This document shows, piece after piece, positions 1 to 5,570 of a stretch of DNA of 7,130 nt. This stretch comes from Bacillota bacterium (GTDB lineage: Bacteria > Bacillota_E > Sulfobacillia > Sulfobacillales > Sulfobacillaceae): the NCBI GenBank assembly GCA_021802375.1, contig JAKAAL010000201.1, positions 1-7,130 on the forward strand, read 5' to 3'. A program made the translations under genes and the position numbers. The notes under the pieces are model-generated. The model did no database searches. It had not been told where the DNA came from and saw only the letters and a list, made by a program, of their open reading frames with translations. Numbering within the stretch: position 1 is the stretch's first letter; each line of letters starts with the position of its first letter.

Positions 1-315
1 TTCTCTTTGCAGCCAAGACTCCAAGGGATCCACCGGTTGGACATCAAAATGACCATAAATAAGGACCGTCGGCTTATTTGGATCTTCGCCATAAGCCGCA
101 CTGACCACTGGGTGCCCGCCCGTCTCCAACATTTTGACCGAGGAAAATCCCGCCTGCACCGCGCGCTCAGCCAGCCACTGCCCCGCCTCGCGCACCTGGC
201 GGTGGTACTCCGTCAGCGCCGAGATGCTCGGAATCTTCAAGAATTCGATGAGATCCAAAAGATGGGACTCTCGGTGTTCTTCTAGATAGGTCCAAACCGC
301 CTCAGGCATCTGCAA
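1..315 (-). CDS. M20-family metallopeptidase (dipeptidase/carboxypeptidase type), N-terminal part only
   Basis: This is the first 105 codons of a zinc-dependent M20 peptidase; the rest lies beyond the left edge. Read on the minus strand, it starts with an amphipathic helix region, then the phrase LLDLIEFLKIPSIS, typical of the M20 N-terminus. Near residues 84-95 it has LIYGHFDVQPVD. The HxDxQP motif there carries the first metal-ligand His (residue 89 from the TTG start) and the Asp next to the catalytic centre. LIYGH(F/Y)DVQPVDP followed by W is characteristic of the cytoplasmic dipeptidase/CNDP-like branch, which hydrolyses dipeptides or trims C-terminal residues. I chose the TTG at 315-313 because GGGAGG lies about 8 bases upstream; the ATG two codons later is about 14 bases from it. 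It shares its strand with the NRAMP-like gene, 129 bases downstream of that gene's stop. The peptidase family is very likely; the exact substrate cannot be told from the N-terminus. Confidence 0.9.
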   Translation of the reverse strand, partial: MQMPEAVWTYLEEHRESHLLDLIEFLKIPSISALTEYHRQVREAGQWLAERAVQAGFSSVKMLETGGHPVVSAAYGEDPNKPTVLIYGHFDVQPVDPLESWLQRE

Positions 316-322
316 CCAGAAA

Positions 323-330
323 CCCTCCCA
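323..330 (-). promoter_or_regulatory. Ribosome binding site of the M20 peptidase gene (decides a TTG start)
   Basis: TGGGAGGG on the minus strand. The GGAGG core sits about 8 bases before TTG (315-313) and about 14 before the nearest ATG (309-307), so the TTG start is favoured. Confidence 0.65.
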
Positions 331-352
331 GCTGTGATCGATGGTTCTATCA

Positions 353-377
353 TAGCGAAAGCAGTCAAGTTTCGCTA
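353..377. promoter_or_regulatory. 8-bp perfect inverted repeat upstream of the M20 peptidase gene
   Basis: TAGCGAAA at 353-360 and TTTCGCTA at 370-377 form a perfect 8-bp inverted repeat around a 9-base centre. On the minus strand the hexamer TATGAT (354-349) is a fair -10 candidate, 34 bases before the TTG start, and it overlaps the repeat. No good -35 lies 16-18 bases upstream: TTGACT (368-363), inside the loop, is only 8 bases away. The repeat is therefore either an operator over a weak, possibly activated promoter or an RNA hairpin in the mRNA leader. There is no T-run, so it is not a standard terminator. Confidence 0.4.
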
Positions 378-420
378 GCGTCTATCCTTAAGCCGTCAAT
401 CGACCGCTAAATGCCTAAAG

Positions 421-436
421 CGATGAATCGATGAAT
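421..436. repeat. 8-base tandem duplication just after the NRAMP-like gene
   Basis: CGATGAAT occurs twice head to tail (421-428 and 429-436). The block is flanked by AGCGAT (419-424) and ATCGCT (435-440), which could form a 6-bp stem with a 10-base loop in the transcript of the minus-strand transporter gene, starting 4 bases past its stop codon. No U-tract follows, so termination here is doubtful. The duplication itself is exact. Confidence 0.5.
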
Positions 437-444
437 CGCTAAAG

Positions 445-1680
445 TTAAAAGAAACTGAAAATGCTCCAGAGGCCCAGGGCTAAAAACCCTAAGATAATGG
501 CAGCAAAGAGAAAGGTCCGTCGCAAATGCATGCGCATCGATCCCATGGCTCGACTACGAACCGCGATCCAAGCTAAAAAGAATAGCGTGACGGGCATGAA
601 CAAGCCACTGGCAGCCTGCGCCCAGACCGCAATCTGCGCCGGTGAGAGCCCGGGCAGCAAAACCAGTGCAGCTGCCACCAAGAGGCTGGCGGCGTGCACC
701 CAGCCGGCGATGCCCTCGGTCGGCGTGTGCGGGCGCTGGCTAGCCAGCGTGGGTGCCAGCAATTCCCGGATCATCCATGATGAAGACAGACCAATCGTCA
801 CGGCAGCCAAAAATCCCGCGTCGAAAAGTCCGACGGCAAATAAAGTCCGACCCAAAGGGCCGGCGATGCGGGTGAGATTGGCGATAGGGATAGTCAAAGA
901 CGTTTTGCGGCCGGCCGCCAGGGCACCGATAAAGAGCGCCACCACCGCCATCACAATCTGCACGACTATACCCAGGCGGACGTCGGTTCGTCCGCGCCGG
1001 AGGTTTTGCGGCGTGCCCGCCCAAGTCGCGTTTTGTTGCCAGTAAATCATCCAAGGGGCGACGGCATTTCCGGCCAGCGCCAGCAGTAAGAAGGGCGTCG
1101 ATCCTCCGAGACTCCAGGATCCAAAGGCGGCCTGCACCCGACTAAGATTGACGTGAAGCATCAGCCCCAGCGGGATAAACGCAAATGTAAAGCCGGCAAA
1201 GGCTAGCATCAGCCGTTCGATGCGCTGATAGCTTTTTAGCCGGGTGACTAAGATCACTAAACTGAAGGAGATGATCACCCCAAGCCCCCAGGGAATCCCA
1301 AACCATGACAGGGCGAGGGCCATGCCTACGAATTCGCTGACCAAGGTGAGCAGGTTTAAGCCATGCAAACATAGGCCGTTGATTCGCGCCGGCCAAATCC
1401 CGAATTGCTCGGTAATCAAGGCGGCAAAAGGTTTTTTGGTGGCAACCGCCACGCGGAGCGCCAACTCTTGAATGAAATAGGTCACCGGTGCCATGACCAA
1501 GAGGGCCGGGATAAACCAGAGCAAGTGATGAGTGGCTCCGGTGACCACATAGGAGAGGATGCCGCCGGCATCGTTATCCGCGGCGAGTCCTAAAACGCCC
1601 GGGCCCATGAGAGCGAGCAACAATATTAACCGGGGAGGGGATGGATTGGGCGGACGATTGGGAGTTCGCATGGTCTGCAA
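445..1680 (-). CDS. NRAMP/SLC11-family divalent metal ion transporter, non-canonical metal-site subtype
   Basis: This 411-residue integral membrane protein has about 11 hydrophobic segments and the LeuT-like NRAMP architecture. It probably moves divalent cations into the cytoplasm. TM1 (about 18-45) reads GPGVLGLAADNDAGG, where canonical members have ...DPGN: the metal-binding Asp is kept (Asp37), Pro becomes Ala and Asn becomes Gly (Gly40). TM6 (about 196-217) reads GNAVAPWM against canonical A-T-V-M-P-H, so the soft-metal ligand Met is Ala208 and the His is Trp210. Other family marks remain: SEFVGMALAL (115-124) in TM3 and YQRIERLMLAF (151-161) after TM4. Members that lack the Met include NRAMP-related magnesium transporters, so Mg2+ or Mn2+ rather than Fe2+ selectivity is possible; this is inference. 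A longer reading frame reaches 1761, but AAAGGAG lies 8 bases before TTG 1680-1678 and the extra 27 residues look non-coding. The Pro-rich N-terminus is cytoplasmic. The HD gene is transcribed divergently. Confidence 0.88.
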   Translation of the reverse strand: MQTMRTPNRPPNPSPPRLILLLALMGPGVLGLAADNDAGGILSYVVTGATHHLLWFIPALLVMAPVTYFIQELALRVAVATKKPFAALITEQFGIWPARINGLCLHGLNLLTLVSEFVGMALALSWFGIPWGLGVIISFSLVILVTRLKSYQRIERLMLAFAGFTFAFIPLGLMLHVNLSRVQAAFGSWSLGGSTPFLLLALAGNAVAPWMIYWQQNATWAGTPQNLRRGRTDVRLGIVVQIVMAVVALFIGALAAGRKTSLTIPIANLTRIAGPLGRTLFAVGLFDAGFLAAVTIGLSSSWMIRELLAPTLASQRPHTPTEGIAGWVHAASLLVAAALVLLPGLSPAQIAVWAQAASGLFMPVTLFFLAWIAVRSRAMGSMRMHLRRTFLFAAIILGFLALGLWSIFSFF

Positions 1681-1736
1681 CGCACCGGCTCCTTTCGTTA
1701 CGCCGTTATCGTATGTCAGAATCGAGCCGGCGTGCG
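1681..1736 (-). promoter_or_regulatory. Predicted leader hairpin masking the RBS of the NRAMP-like gene
   Basis: In the minus-strand mRNA the segment from 1736 to 1724 (CGCACGCCGGCTC) is complementary to the segment from 1691 to 1681 (GAGCCGGTGCG). It forms 11 GC-rich pairs with a 2-base bulge and a loop of 32 bases (1723-1692). The 3' arm takes in the last three bases of the Shine-Dalgarno AAAGGAG and the whole spacer, ending directly before the TTG start. Folding would hinder ribosome loading, so translation may be controlled by RNA structure, a ligand, temperature or a protein. I do not recognise a known riboswitch class (not an evident M-box or yybP-ykoY). The pairing is directly visible; the regulatory role is inferred. 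Confidence 0.45.
1689..1695 (-). promoter_or_regulatory. Ribosome binding site of the NRAMP-like gene (decides a TTG start)
   Basis: AAAGGAG on the minus strand, 8 bases before TTG (1680-1678) and 17 before the next ATG (1671-1669). The spacing clearly favours TTG. Its last three bases lie inside the 3' arm of an inverted repeat (see 1681-1736). Confidence 0.75.
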
Positions 1737-1739
1737 AAT

Positions 1740-1750
1740 GGTTTGAAACC
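1740..1750. promoter_or_regulatory. Short palindrome between divergent genes, possible operator
   Basis: GGTTTGAAACC is an 11-base palindrome about a central G. It lies in the roughly 165-base region between the divergent NRAMP-like and HD genes (1681-1844). Another short palindrome, AAACGTTT, is at 1773-1780. This region must hold both promoters, but I could not find a convincing -35/-10 pair on either strand. The regulatory role is a weak inference. Confidence 0.25.
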
Positions 1751-1844
1751 GTCAACCGCAATCTGTCGAAGAAAACGTTTGCCCCAAAGCAGGAGATCGG
1801 CTCGCGTTTTAAGAATTTTGTCAGAGAAAGAAAGTGAGGCCGTC

Positions 1845-3188
1845 ATGCAAGAACAAGAAAAAGTCTTTAAGGATCCGGTCCATGGATATATCTACGTTCA
1901 TGATCCGATGATTTGGGACGTAATCAATGCCCGAGAGGTCCAACGTTTACGACGAATCAGACAACTCGGCACCGCATATCATACCTATCCCGGGGGCGAA
2001 CACAGCCGTTTCTCTCATTCCCTTGGGGTCTATGAGGTGATGCGTCAAATTTTATCGCATTTTGATCGCAATGGCTACGGACTGCCCCCAGCGGATCAAC
2101 GGCTAGCCTTAGTCAGTGGATTGTTGCACGATGTGGGCCACGCGCCGTTTTCGCATGCTTTGGAGTCCGTGTTGGACACTCATCACGAGGATTGGTCGGA
2201 GGCCATTATTCGCCACCCCTCGACTGAGGTGCATCAGGCGCTGTCCCGGGTTTCGTCTAATTTTCCAGCCGAAGTGGCGGACGTTATTGGCAAGACCCAC
2301 CCCAATCGTTTAGTGGTTTCCCTGGTCTCTGGCCAACTGGATGCGGATCGACTGGACTATTTGATGCGCGACTCGCTGTTTACCGGAGTGGATTACGGAA
2401 AATTTGACCTGCCTCGCATTGTGCGTATCATGGTGCCCCAACAGGATCGGTTGGTGGTCAAAAAAAGCGGGCGCTATACCGTAGAGGCGTATCTCTTGGC
2501 TCGCTATTTCATGTACTGGCAGGTCTACTTTCATCCGGTATGCCGGGCGGCCGAGATCCTATTAAAAATGATTTTGCGTCGGGCGCAGCATCTGGTCGGC
2601 GAAGGGGGGCACAGGCTTTCGCTTTTTCCCGAATTTGACCGCTTGCTCGCCGGAGAGTGGTCGCTGGCCGATTATTTGGCCGTCGACGATTCGATCTTGC
2701 TGGCATCGTTTACGGCCTGGCAGCGCCACGGCGATCTGATCTTGTCTGATCTCAGCCAGAGGTTTTTAGATCGAAGACTACCCAAATATCGAGAACTGGG
2801 CAGTGCCCGGCCTACGGAGGAGACCTTAAAGGTGCTCAACCAGTTGGTGGCGGCGGCCGGATTTGATCCGGAATATTACTGTACCATCGACGAAATCGGT
2901 GCAGTTTATTATGATTATTATTTGGGGGATCGAGATGAAGTGCACGGTGACGGTCTCTTCTTGGCCGATGAAGAATCCGGGCAGCTGACCGAAGTGTCTC
3001 AGATCTCCCGGGCTATTCGGGCCATGGCTCAAGAGACCAAAAGGCGGGTACGTCGAGTCTATATTCCGGAAGAGGTCTTGGCGAATCCTCGGTTACGTGA
3101 TACGTTGCATCAAATAACGGACCCCGTGAAAGAATGGGGAGAACTTGACATCGCGGCGGATGACCGCGGCGATGGAAAGGAGATTTGA
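1845..3188 (+). CDS. HD-domain phosphohydrolase of the SAMHD1/YwfO (COG1078) type, probable dNTP triphosphohydrolase
   Basis: This is a 447-residue cytoplasmic enzyme. By family it is expected to hydrolyse (deoxy)nucleoside triphosphates to the nucleoside plus triphosphate, often as an allosteric tetramer. The N-terminus has the family signature KDPVHGYIYV (9-18). The complete HD metal site is visible: EHSRFSHSLG (52-61) with ligand His58, GLLHDVGH (92-99) with His95-Asp96, and QLDADRLDYLMRDS (164-177) with Asp168. His104 and the His114-Glu115 pair match the positions of the SAMHD1 catalytic His residues, and Arg169/Tyr172/Asp176 match its nucleotide-binding block. Length is close to Bacillus YwfO (about 430). 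The ATG at 1845 has GTGAGG 5 bases upstream. The open frame extends back to 1641, but that stretch overlaps the divergent transporter gene and lacks family similarity. The stop lies one base before the next gene's start, and that gene's RBS lies in the last codons of this one, implying coupled translation. The physiological substrate is not determinable here. Confidence 0.92.
   Translation: MQEQEKVFKDPVHGYIYVHDPMIWDVINAREVQRLRRIRQLGTAYHTYPGGEHSRFSHSLGVYEVMRQILSHFDRNGYGLPPADQRLALVSGLLHDVGHAPFSHALESVLDTHHEDWSEAIIRHPSTEVHQALSRVSSNFPAEVADVIGKTHPNRLVVSLVSGQLDADRLDYLMRDSLFTGVDYGKFDLPRIVRIMVPQQDRLVVKKSGRYTVEAYLLARYFMYWQVYFHPVCRAAEILLKMILRRAQHLVGEGGHRLSLFPEFDRLLAGEWSLADYLAVDDSILLASFTAWQRHGDLILSDLSQRFLDRRLPKYRELGSARPTEETLKVLNQLVAAAGFDPEYYCTIDEIGAVYYDYYLGDRDEVHGDGLFLADEESGQLTEVSQISRAIRAMAQETKRRVRRVYIPEEVLANPRLRDTLHQITDPVKEWGELDIAADDRGDGKEI
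3176..3182 (+). promoter_or_regulatory. Ribosome binding site of the glycosyltransferase gene (decides a TTG start)
   Basis: AAAGGAG lies in the last codons of the HD gene, 7 bases before TTG 3190-3192. The first ATG in frame (3205) would be 22 bases away. An upstream in-frame TTG at 3145 has no such site. Confidence 0.75.
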
Positions 3189-3189
3189 C

Positions 3190-4188
3190 TTGTTAGACAT
3201 CCAGATGCTGATTCCAAGCGACACCCCACCGACCGGAGGAAATCAAATCTCTGCGGAGCGGGTGCGCCATGGACTGTCGCTCATTGGTATCGAATCCAAC
3301 GTGGCCCATTACGACCCCGACCAGCTTCCTCCGGCTAGGGTGTATCATGCTTGGAACGCCGTGCGAGTCGGCATGGAATTAGTCGCCCGGGGTGTTCCCC
3401 CTTCCTGCCTGGTGGTGACTTGGACGGGAACGGACTTATGGCAAGACTGGGAGGTTGATGCCCCTCGAATTCGCGAAGGCTTGAGTCGGGTAGAATCCCA
3501 GGTGGTATTTACCGAAGATGCCCGCCAACACCTGTTGGATAAAGCGCCGGAGTGGGAAGATCGGATTCAACTGATTCCGCCCTCGGTAGATACGGATGCG
3601 TTTAGCCCGGATGATCCCGAGACCTTGGTCGGCCATCCGTTGGTGCTGGTCGCGGGGGGAATCCGTCCGGTGAAGCGCTCGGCTTGGGCCATCGATTTAG
3701 TGGAAGGGTTGCGTCGACGCACGAACATGGAGATTAATCTGGCCATTGCCGGTCCGGTGCGGGAATCCAGCGAGGGTGAACGGGTCAGTCAAAAGGCCAA
3801 GGGTCGGCCGTGGGTCCATCTCTTGGGGGAGGTGCCCAAACGGGAAATGAAGACGTGGTATTGTGCTTCGGATATCGTCCTCAATTGTTCCGAAGTCGAA
3901 GGGGTGTCCAACGCCTTAATGGAAGCGATGGCGTGTGGGGCGTTGGTAGTCGCCACCGACATTCCGGGGAACCGCTATCTGATTCAAGAAGAGGTGACCG
4001 GGCTCGTTTTTGACAGTGAGGAACAGTTCATTTCCCGGGTGGCTCCCTATCTCCAGGGGACAAAAGATGCTGAACCGATGCGGATCAACGCTCGCCAACG
4101 AATTTTGGATCGGCATAGTTTAGACAAAGAAGCGGAAGCTTACCGCTTGTTGTATGATCGTTGTCTCGGCTGTGTGAGTCGGAGGTAG
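3190..4188 (+). CDS. GT4-family glycosyltransferase, GLT1D1/SenB-like
   Basis: This 332-residue soluble GT-B-fold enzyme is expected to transfer a sugar from a nucleotide donor with retention. The N-terminal domain begins MLIPSDTPPTGGNQ, the Gly-rich acceptor-side loop (15-17). VYHAWNAV (51-58) and VVTWTGTDLWQDW (75-87) resemble the GLT1D1 and SenB-type branch. The C-terminal donor domain carries GGIRPVKR (156-163), with Arg/Lys that typically bind the donor phosphates. It also carries the GT4 signature EGVSNALMEAMACG (237-250), with the EX7E pair Glu237/Glu245, then DIPGNRYLI (257-265). Length suits the family. It starts one base after the HD stop, and its own stop lies between the RBS and ATG of the next gene, so the three genes should be co-translated. 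The neighbouring NodB-like gene suggests an N-acetylated sugar may be transferred and then deacetylated. SenB makes selenosugars, but no senA/senC-type partner is seen, so that function is not claimed. GT4 membership is firm; donor and acceptor are unknown. Confidence 0.9.
   Translation: MLDIQMLIPSDTPPTGGNQISAERVRHGLSLIGIESNVAHYDPDQLPPARVYHAWNAVRVGMELVARGVPPSCLVVTWTGTDLWQDWEVDAPRIREGLSRVESQVVFTEDARQHLLDKAPEWEDRIQLIPPSVDTDAFSPDDPETLVGHPLVLVAGGIRPVKRSAWAIDLVEGLRRRTNMEINLAIAGPVRESSEGERVSQKAKGRPWVHLLGEVPKREMKTWYCASDIVLNCSEVEGVSNALMEAMACGALVVATDIPGNRYLIQEEVTGLVFDSEEQFISRVAPYLQGTKDAEPMRINARQRILDRHSLDKEAEAYRLLYDRCLGCVSRR
4181..4185 (+). promoter_or_regulatory. Ribosome binding site of the deacetylase-like gene, overlapping the end of the glycosyltransferase gene
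   Basis: GGAGG, 6 bases before ATG 4192. The stop codon TAG of the glycosyltransferase (4186-4188) falls in the spacer, so a terminating ribosome sits on this site. Confidence 0.7.
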
Positions 4189-4191
4189 AGG

Positions 4192-5529
4192 ATGCGCTAC
4201 GGACTGATTCGGCTGGACATCGAAGACTTTTTGACCCCAGAGTCAGATGACGGCCTGCAAGCGATGCTCGATCAACTCGACCGCCATCGCTTGCCCGCCT
4301 CGTATGGTGTGGTCGGTGAAAAGGCGACGGCTTTAGCCCATCGCGGACGGCACGAACTGCTCGATCGTCTGCGGCAAAAGCCCGCCCTCGGATTTCACTC
4401 GACGAGCCATAGCCGCCACCCGACCCTGGCCGAGGAATTAGAGCCGCTCCCCTATCCGGCCGGGGTCGATCGCTTTGTCGAGCGCGAAAGCGTCGGGGTA
4501 GGTGCGGTCGCCGACCTGATGAAAGCTCCGATCTATTTTACCCAACCGGGGGGAAATTGGGTGCCGCAAGCGACTCAAGGCTTGCCTCGGATGGGGATGG
4601 AGCTTTATTTCAGCGAGTCGTGGAACAGTTATTTGGTGGAATTGACGGAACCCGTGTGGCTGGACCAGGTTCTCCATTTTTCGCTCCCGGTTCCCACTCC
4701 GGCTCCTTTCTTACTGGGATTGCCCAATAATTTGGATGAGGCCATTTCGCGCCTTCGCAATATCGGCGAAACGGTCCCCGAGGGGGGCACCTTTACCATC
4801 ATGACCCATCCGACGGAACTCGTGGCGACAAAGTTTTGGGACGCGGTCAATTTTGCTCAGGGGAAGACCGTGCAGAGGCTGAGGCCGGCACCGTTGCGAT
4901 CTCGAGGGGACCGCGAACGGGCCATCTACGCCCTGGACCAGTATTTTTTGACCGCAGCCGAACTGCCGGGGATTGAGTGGCTGGATGTGGTGACCCTGGC
5001 CAATAGGGTCGAACCGCGAAGGCCTTTTGCCGTGCGCCGAGACCAACTCGATGGAGCCCTTCGCCGATTTGGCTTAGGGCCGACCCGGCTTTCCGATGGG
5101 ACCTTGTCTGCCAGCCAATGGGTCTATCTTTTAGCTTATTTTATCGCCCATCCTAAGACCCATGAAGTGGTGGTCCCGCTGGTAGATGCGCCTAAGGATT
5201 GGACTGAAGCAGACTTCGGACCGGGGCCGCTCAACCGCCCTGGTGCTTTAACCGCGGCTGCTGAAGAGGTCTTGGCCCGGGTGGATGCTGATCGTGAGTT
5301 GCCCGCCCGGGTGGCGGGGATGGCGATTGAACATTTTGCAATCCTGGCAGCGCATCGGCTGCTGGCCCTCGACGAGGTGACCCCTCTAACGTTTTTAAGC
5401 TATGTCAAGCCGCCTGAAGAGCTGCATTGGGATTGGCCTATTTTTGCCCCCGACTTTCGTCCCTACCGCCTATGGCAAGAGACCCGCCGCCTGGCTTGGA
5501 CTATCGCTCCGGTCCAATGGAAGGCGTGA
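4192..5529 (+). CDS. NodB-fold polysaccharide-deacetylase-like protein with C-terminal helical repeats
   Basis: This 445-residue protein has no signal peptide or membrane segment. The N-terminal half (about 1-270) fits a carbohydrate esterase family 4/NodB barrel: RLDIEDF (7-13) supplies the first motif with Asp9 and Asp12, GFHSTSHSRHP (67-77) the metal pair His69/His73, FTQPGGNW (116-123) the third motif, and TIMTHP (202-207) the late His206. Such enzymes remove N- or O-acetyl groups from sugars with a metal ion. The C-terminal half has two similar helical blocks, about 282-320 and 351-393. Both end in a hydrophobic L-L-A or I-L-A-A helix and recall the spacing of pseudomurein-binding-type repeats. 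A conserved-looking tail follows (HWDWPIFAPDFRP, 412-424). Three bases separate it from the glycosyltransferase, so the pair likely acts in one pathway. Cytoplasmic location argues for a small glycoside or lipid-linked sugar rather than cell-wall polymer as substrate. It may instead be a non-esterase member; the barrel assignment is stronger than the reaction. Confidence 0.8.
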   Translation: MRYGLIRLDIEDFLTPESDDGLQAMLDQLDRHRLPASYGVVGEKATALAHRGRHELLDRLRQKPALGFHSTSHSRHPTLAEELEPLPYPAGVDRFVERESVGVGAVADLMKAPIYFTQPGGNWVPQATQGLPRMGMELYFSESWNSYLVELTEPVWLDQVLHFSLPVPTPAPFLLGLPNNLDEAISRLRNIGETVPEGGTFTIMTHPTELVATKFWDAVNFAQGKTVQRLRPAPLRSRGDRERAIYALDQYFLTAAELPGIEWLDVVTLANRVEPRRPFAVRRDQLDGALRRFGLGPTRLSDGTLSASQWVYLLAYFIAHPKTHEVVVPLVDAPKDWTEADFGPGPLNRPGALTAAAEEVLARVDADRELPARVAGMAIEHFAILAAHRLLALDEVTPLTFLSYVKPPEELHWDWPIFAPDFRPYRLWQETRRLAWTIAPVQWKA

Positions 5530-5557
5530 TTCAAGCTTGCAAACCGGATTCACTGAA

Positions 5558-5564
5558 GAGGAGG
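5558..5564 (+). promoter_or_regulatory. Ribosome binding site of the MDR oxidoreductase gene (decides the start)
   Basis: GAGGAGG ends 6 bases before ATG 5571. The nearer ATG at 5565 directly abuts the site and is too close, so 5571 is preferred. Confidence 0.7.
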
Positions 5565-5570
5565 ATGGCG

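Noticed and set aside
7..285. Plus-strand open frame of 92 codons
   Set aside because: It is the antisense of a clear M20 peptidase on the minus strand carrying GHFDVQPVD; the plus-strand translation is basic and shows no family feature.
419..450. Intrinsic terminator of the NRAMP-like gene
   Set aside because: The stem is only 6 bp with a 10-base loop and no U-run follows on the minus strand.
461..1045. Plus-strand open frame of 194 codons
   Set aside because: Antisense to the NRAMP-like gene; the translation is Lys/Arg/Ala-rich without a recognisable fold, while the opposite strand encodes membrane helices with family motifs.
1681..1761. N-terminal extension of the NRAMP-like protein to TTG 1761
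   Set aside because: No good RBS there, whereas AAAGGAG sits 8 bases before TTG 1680; the extension holds the leader inverted repeat instead.
1641..1844. N-terminal extension of the HD protein by 68 residues
   Set aside because: The stretch overlaps the divergent transporter gene, lacks similarity to the family and has no RBS at its ATG; the family signature begins right after ATG 1845.
1681..1844. Known metal riboswitch (M-box or yybP-ykoY) before the transporter
   Set aside because: The leader is too short and I see none of the conserved core elements; only a simple hairpin is supported.
3190..4188. Assignment of the glycosyltransferase as selenosugar synthase SenB
   Set aside because: The HA...TGTDL pattern is shared with the wider GLT1D1/SenB-like group, and no SenA- or SelD-like partner is present in the window.
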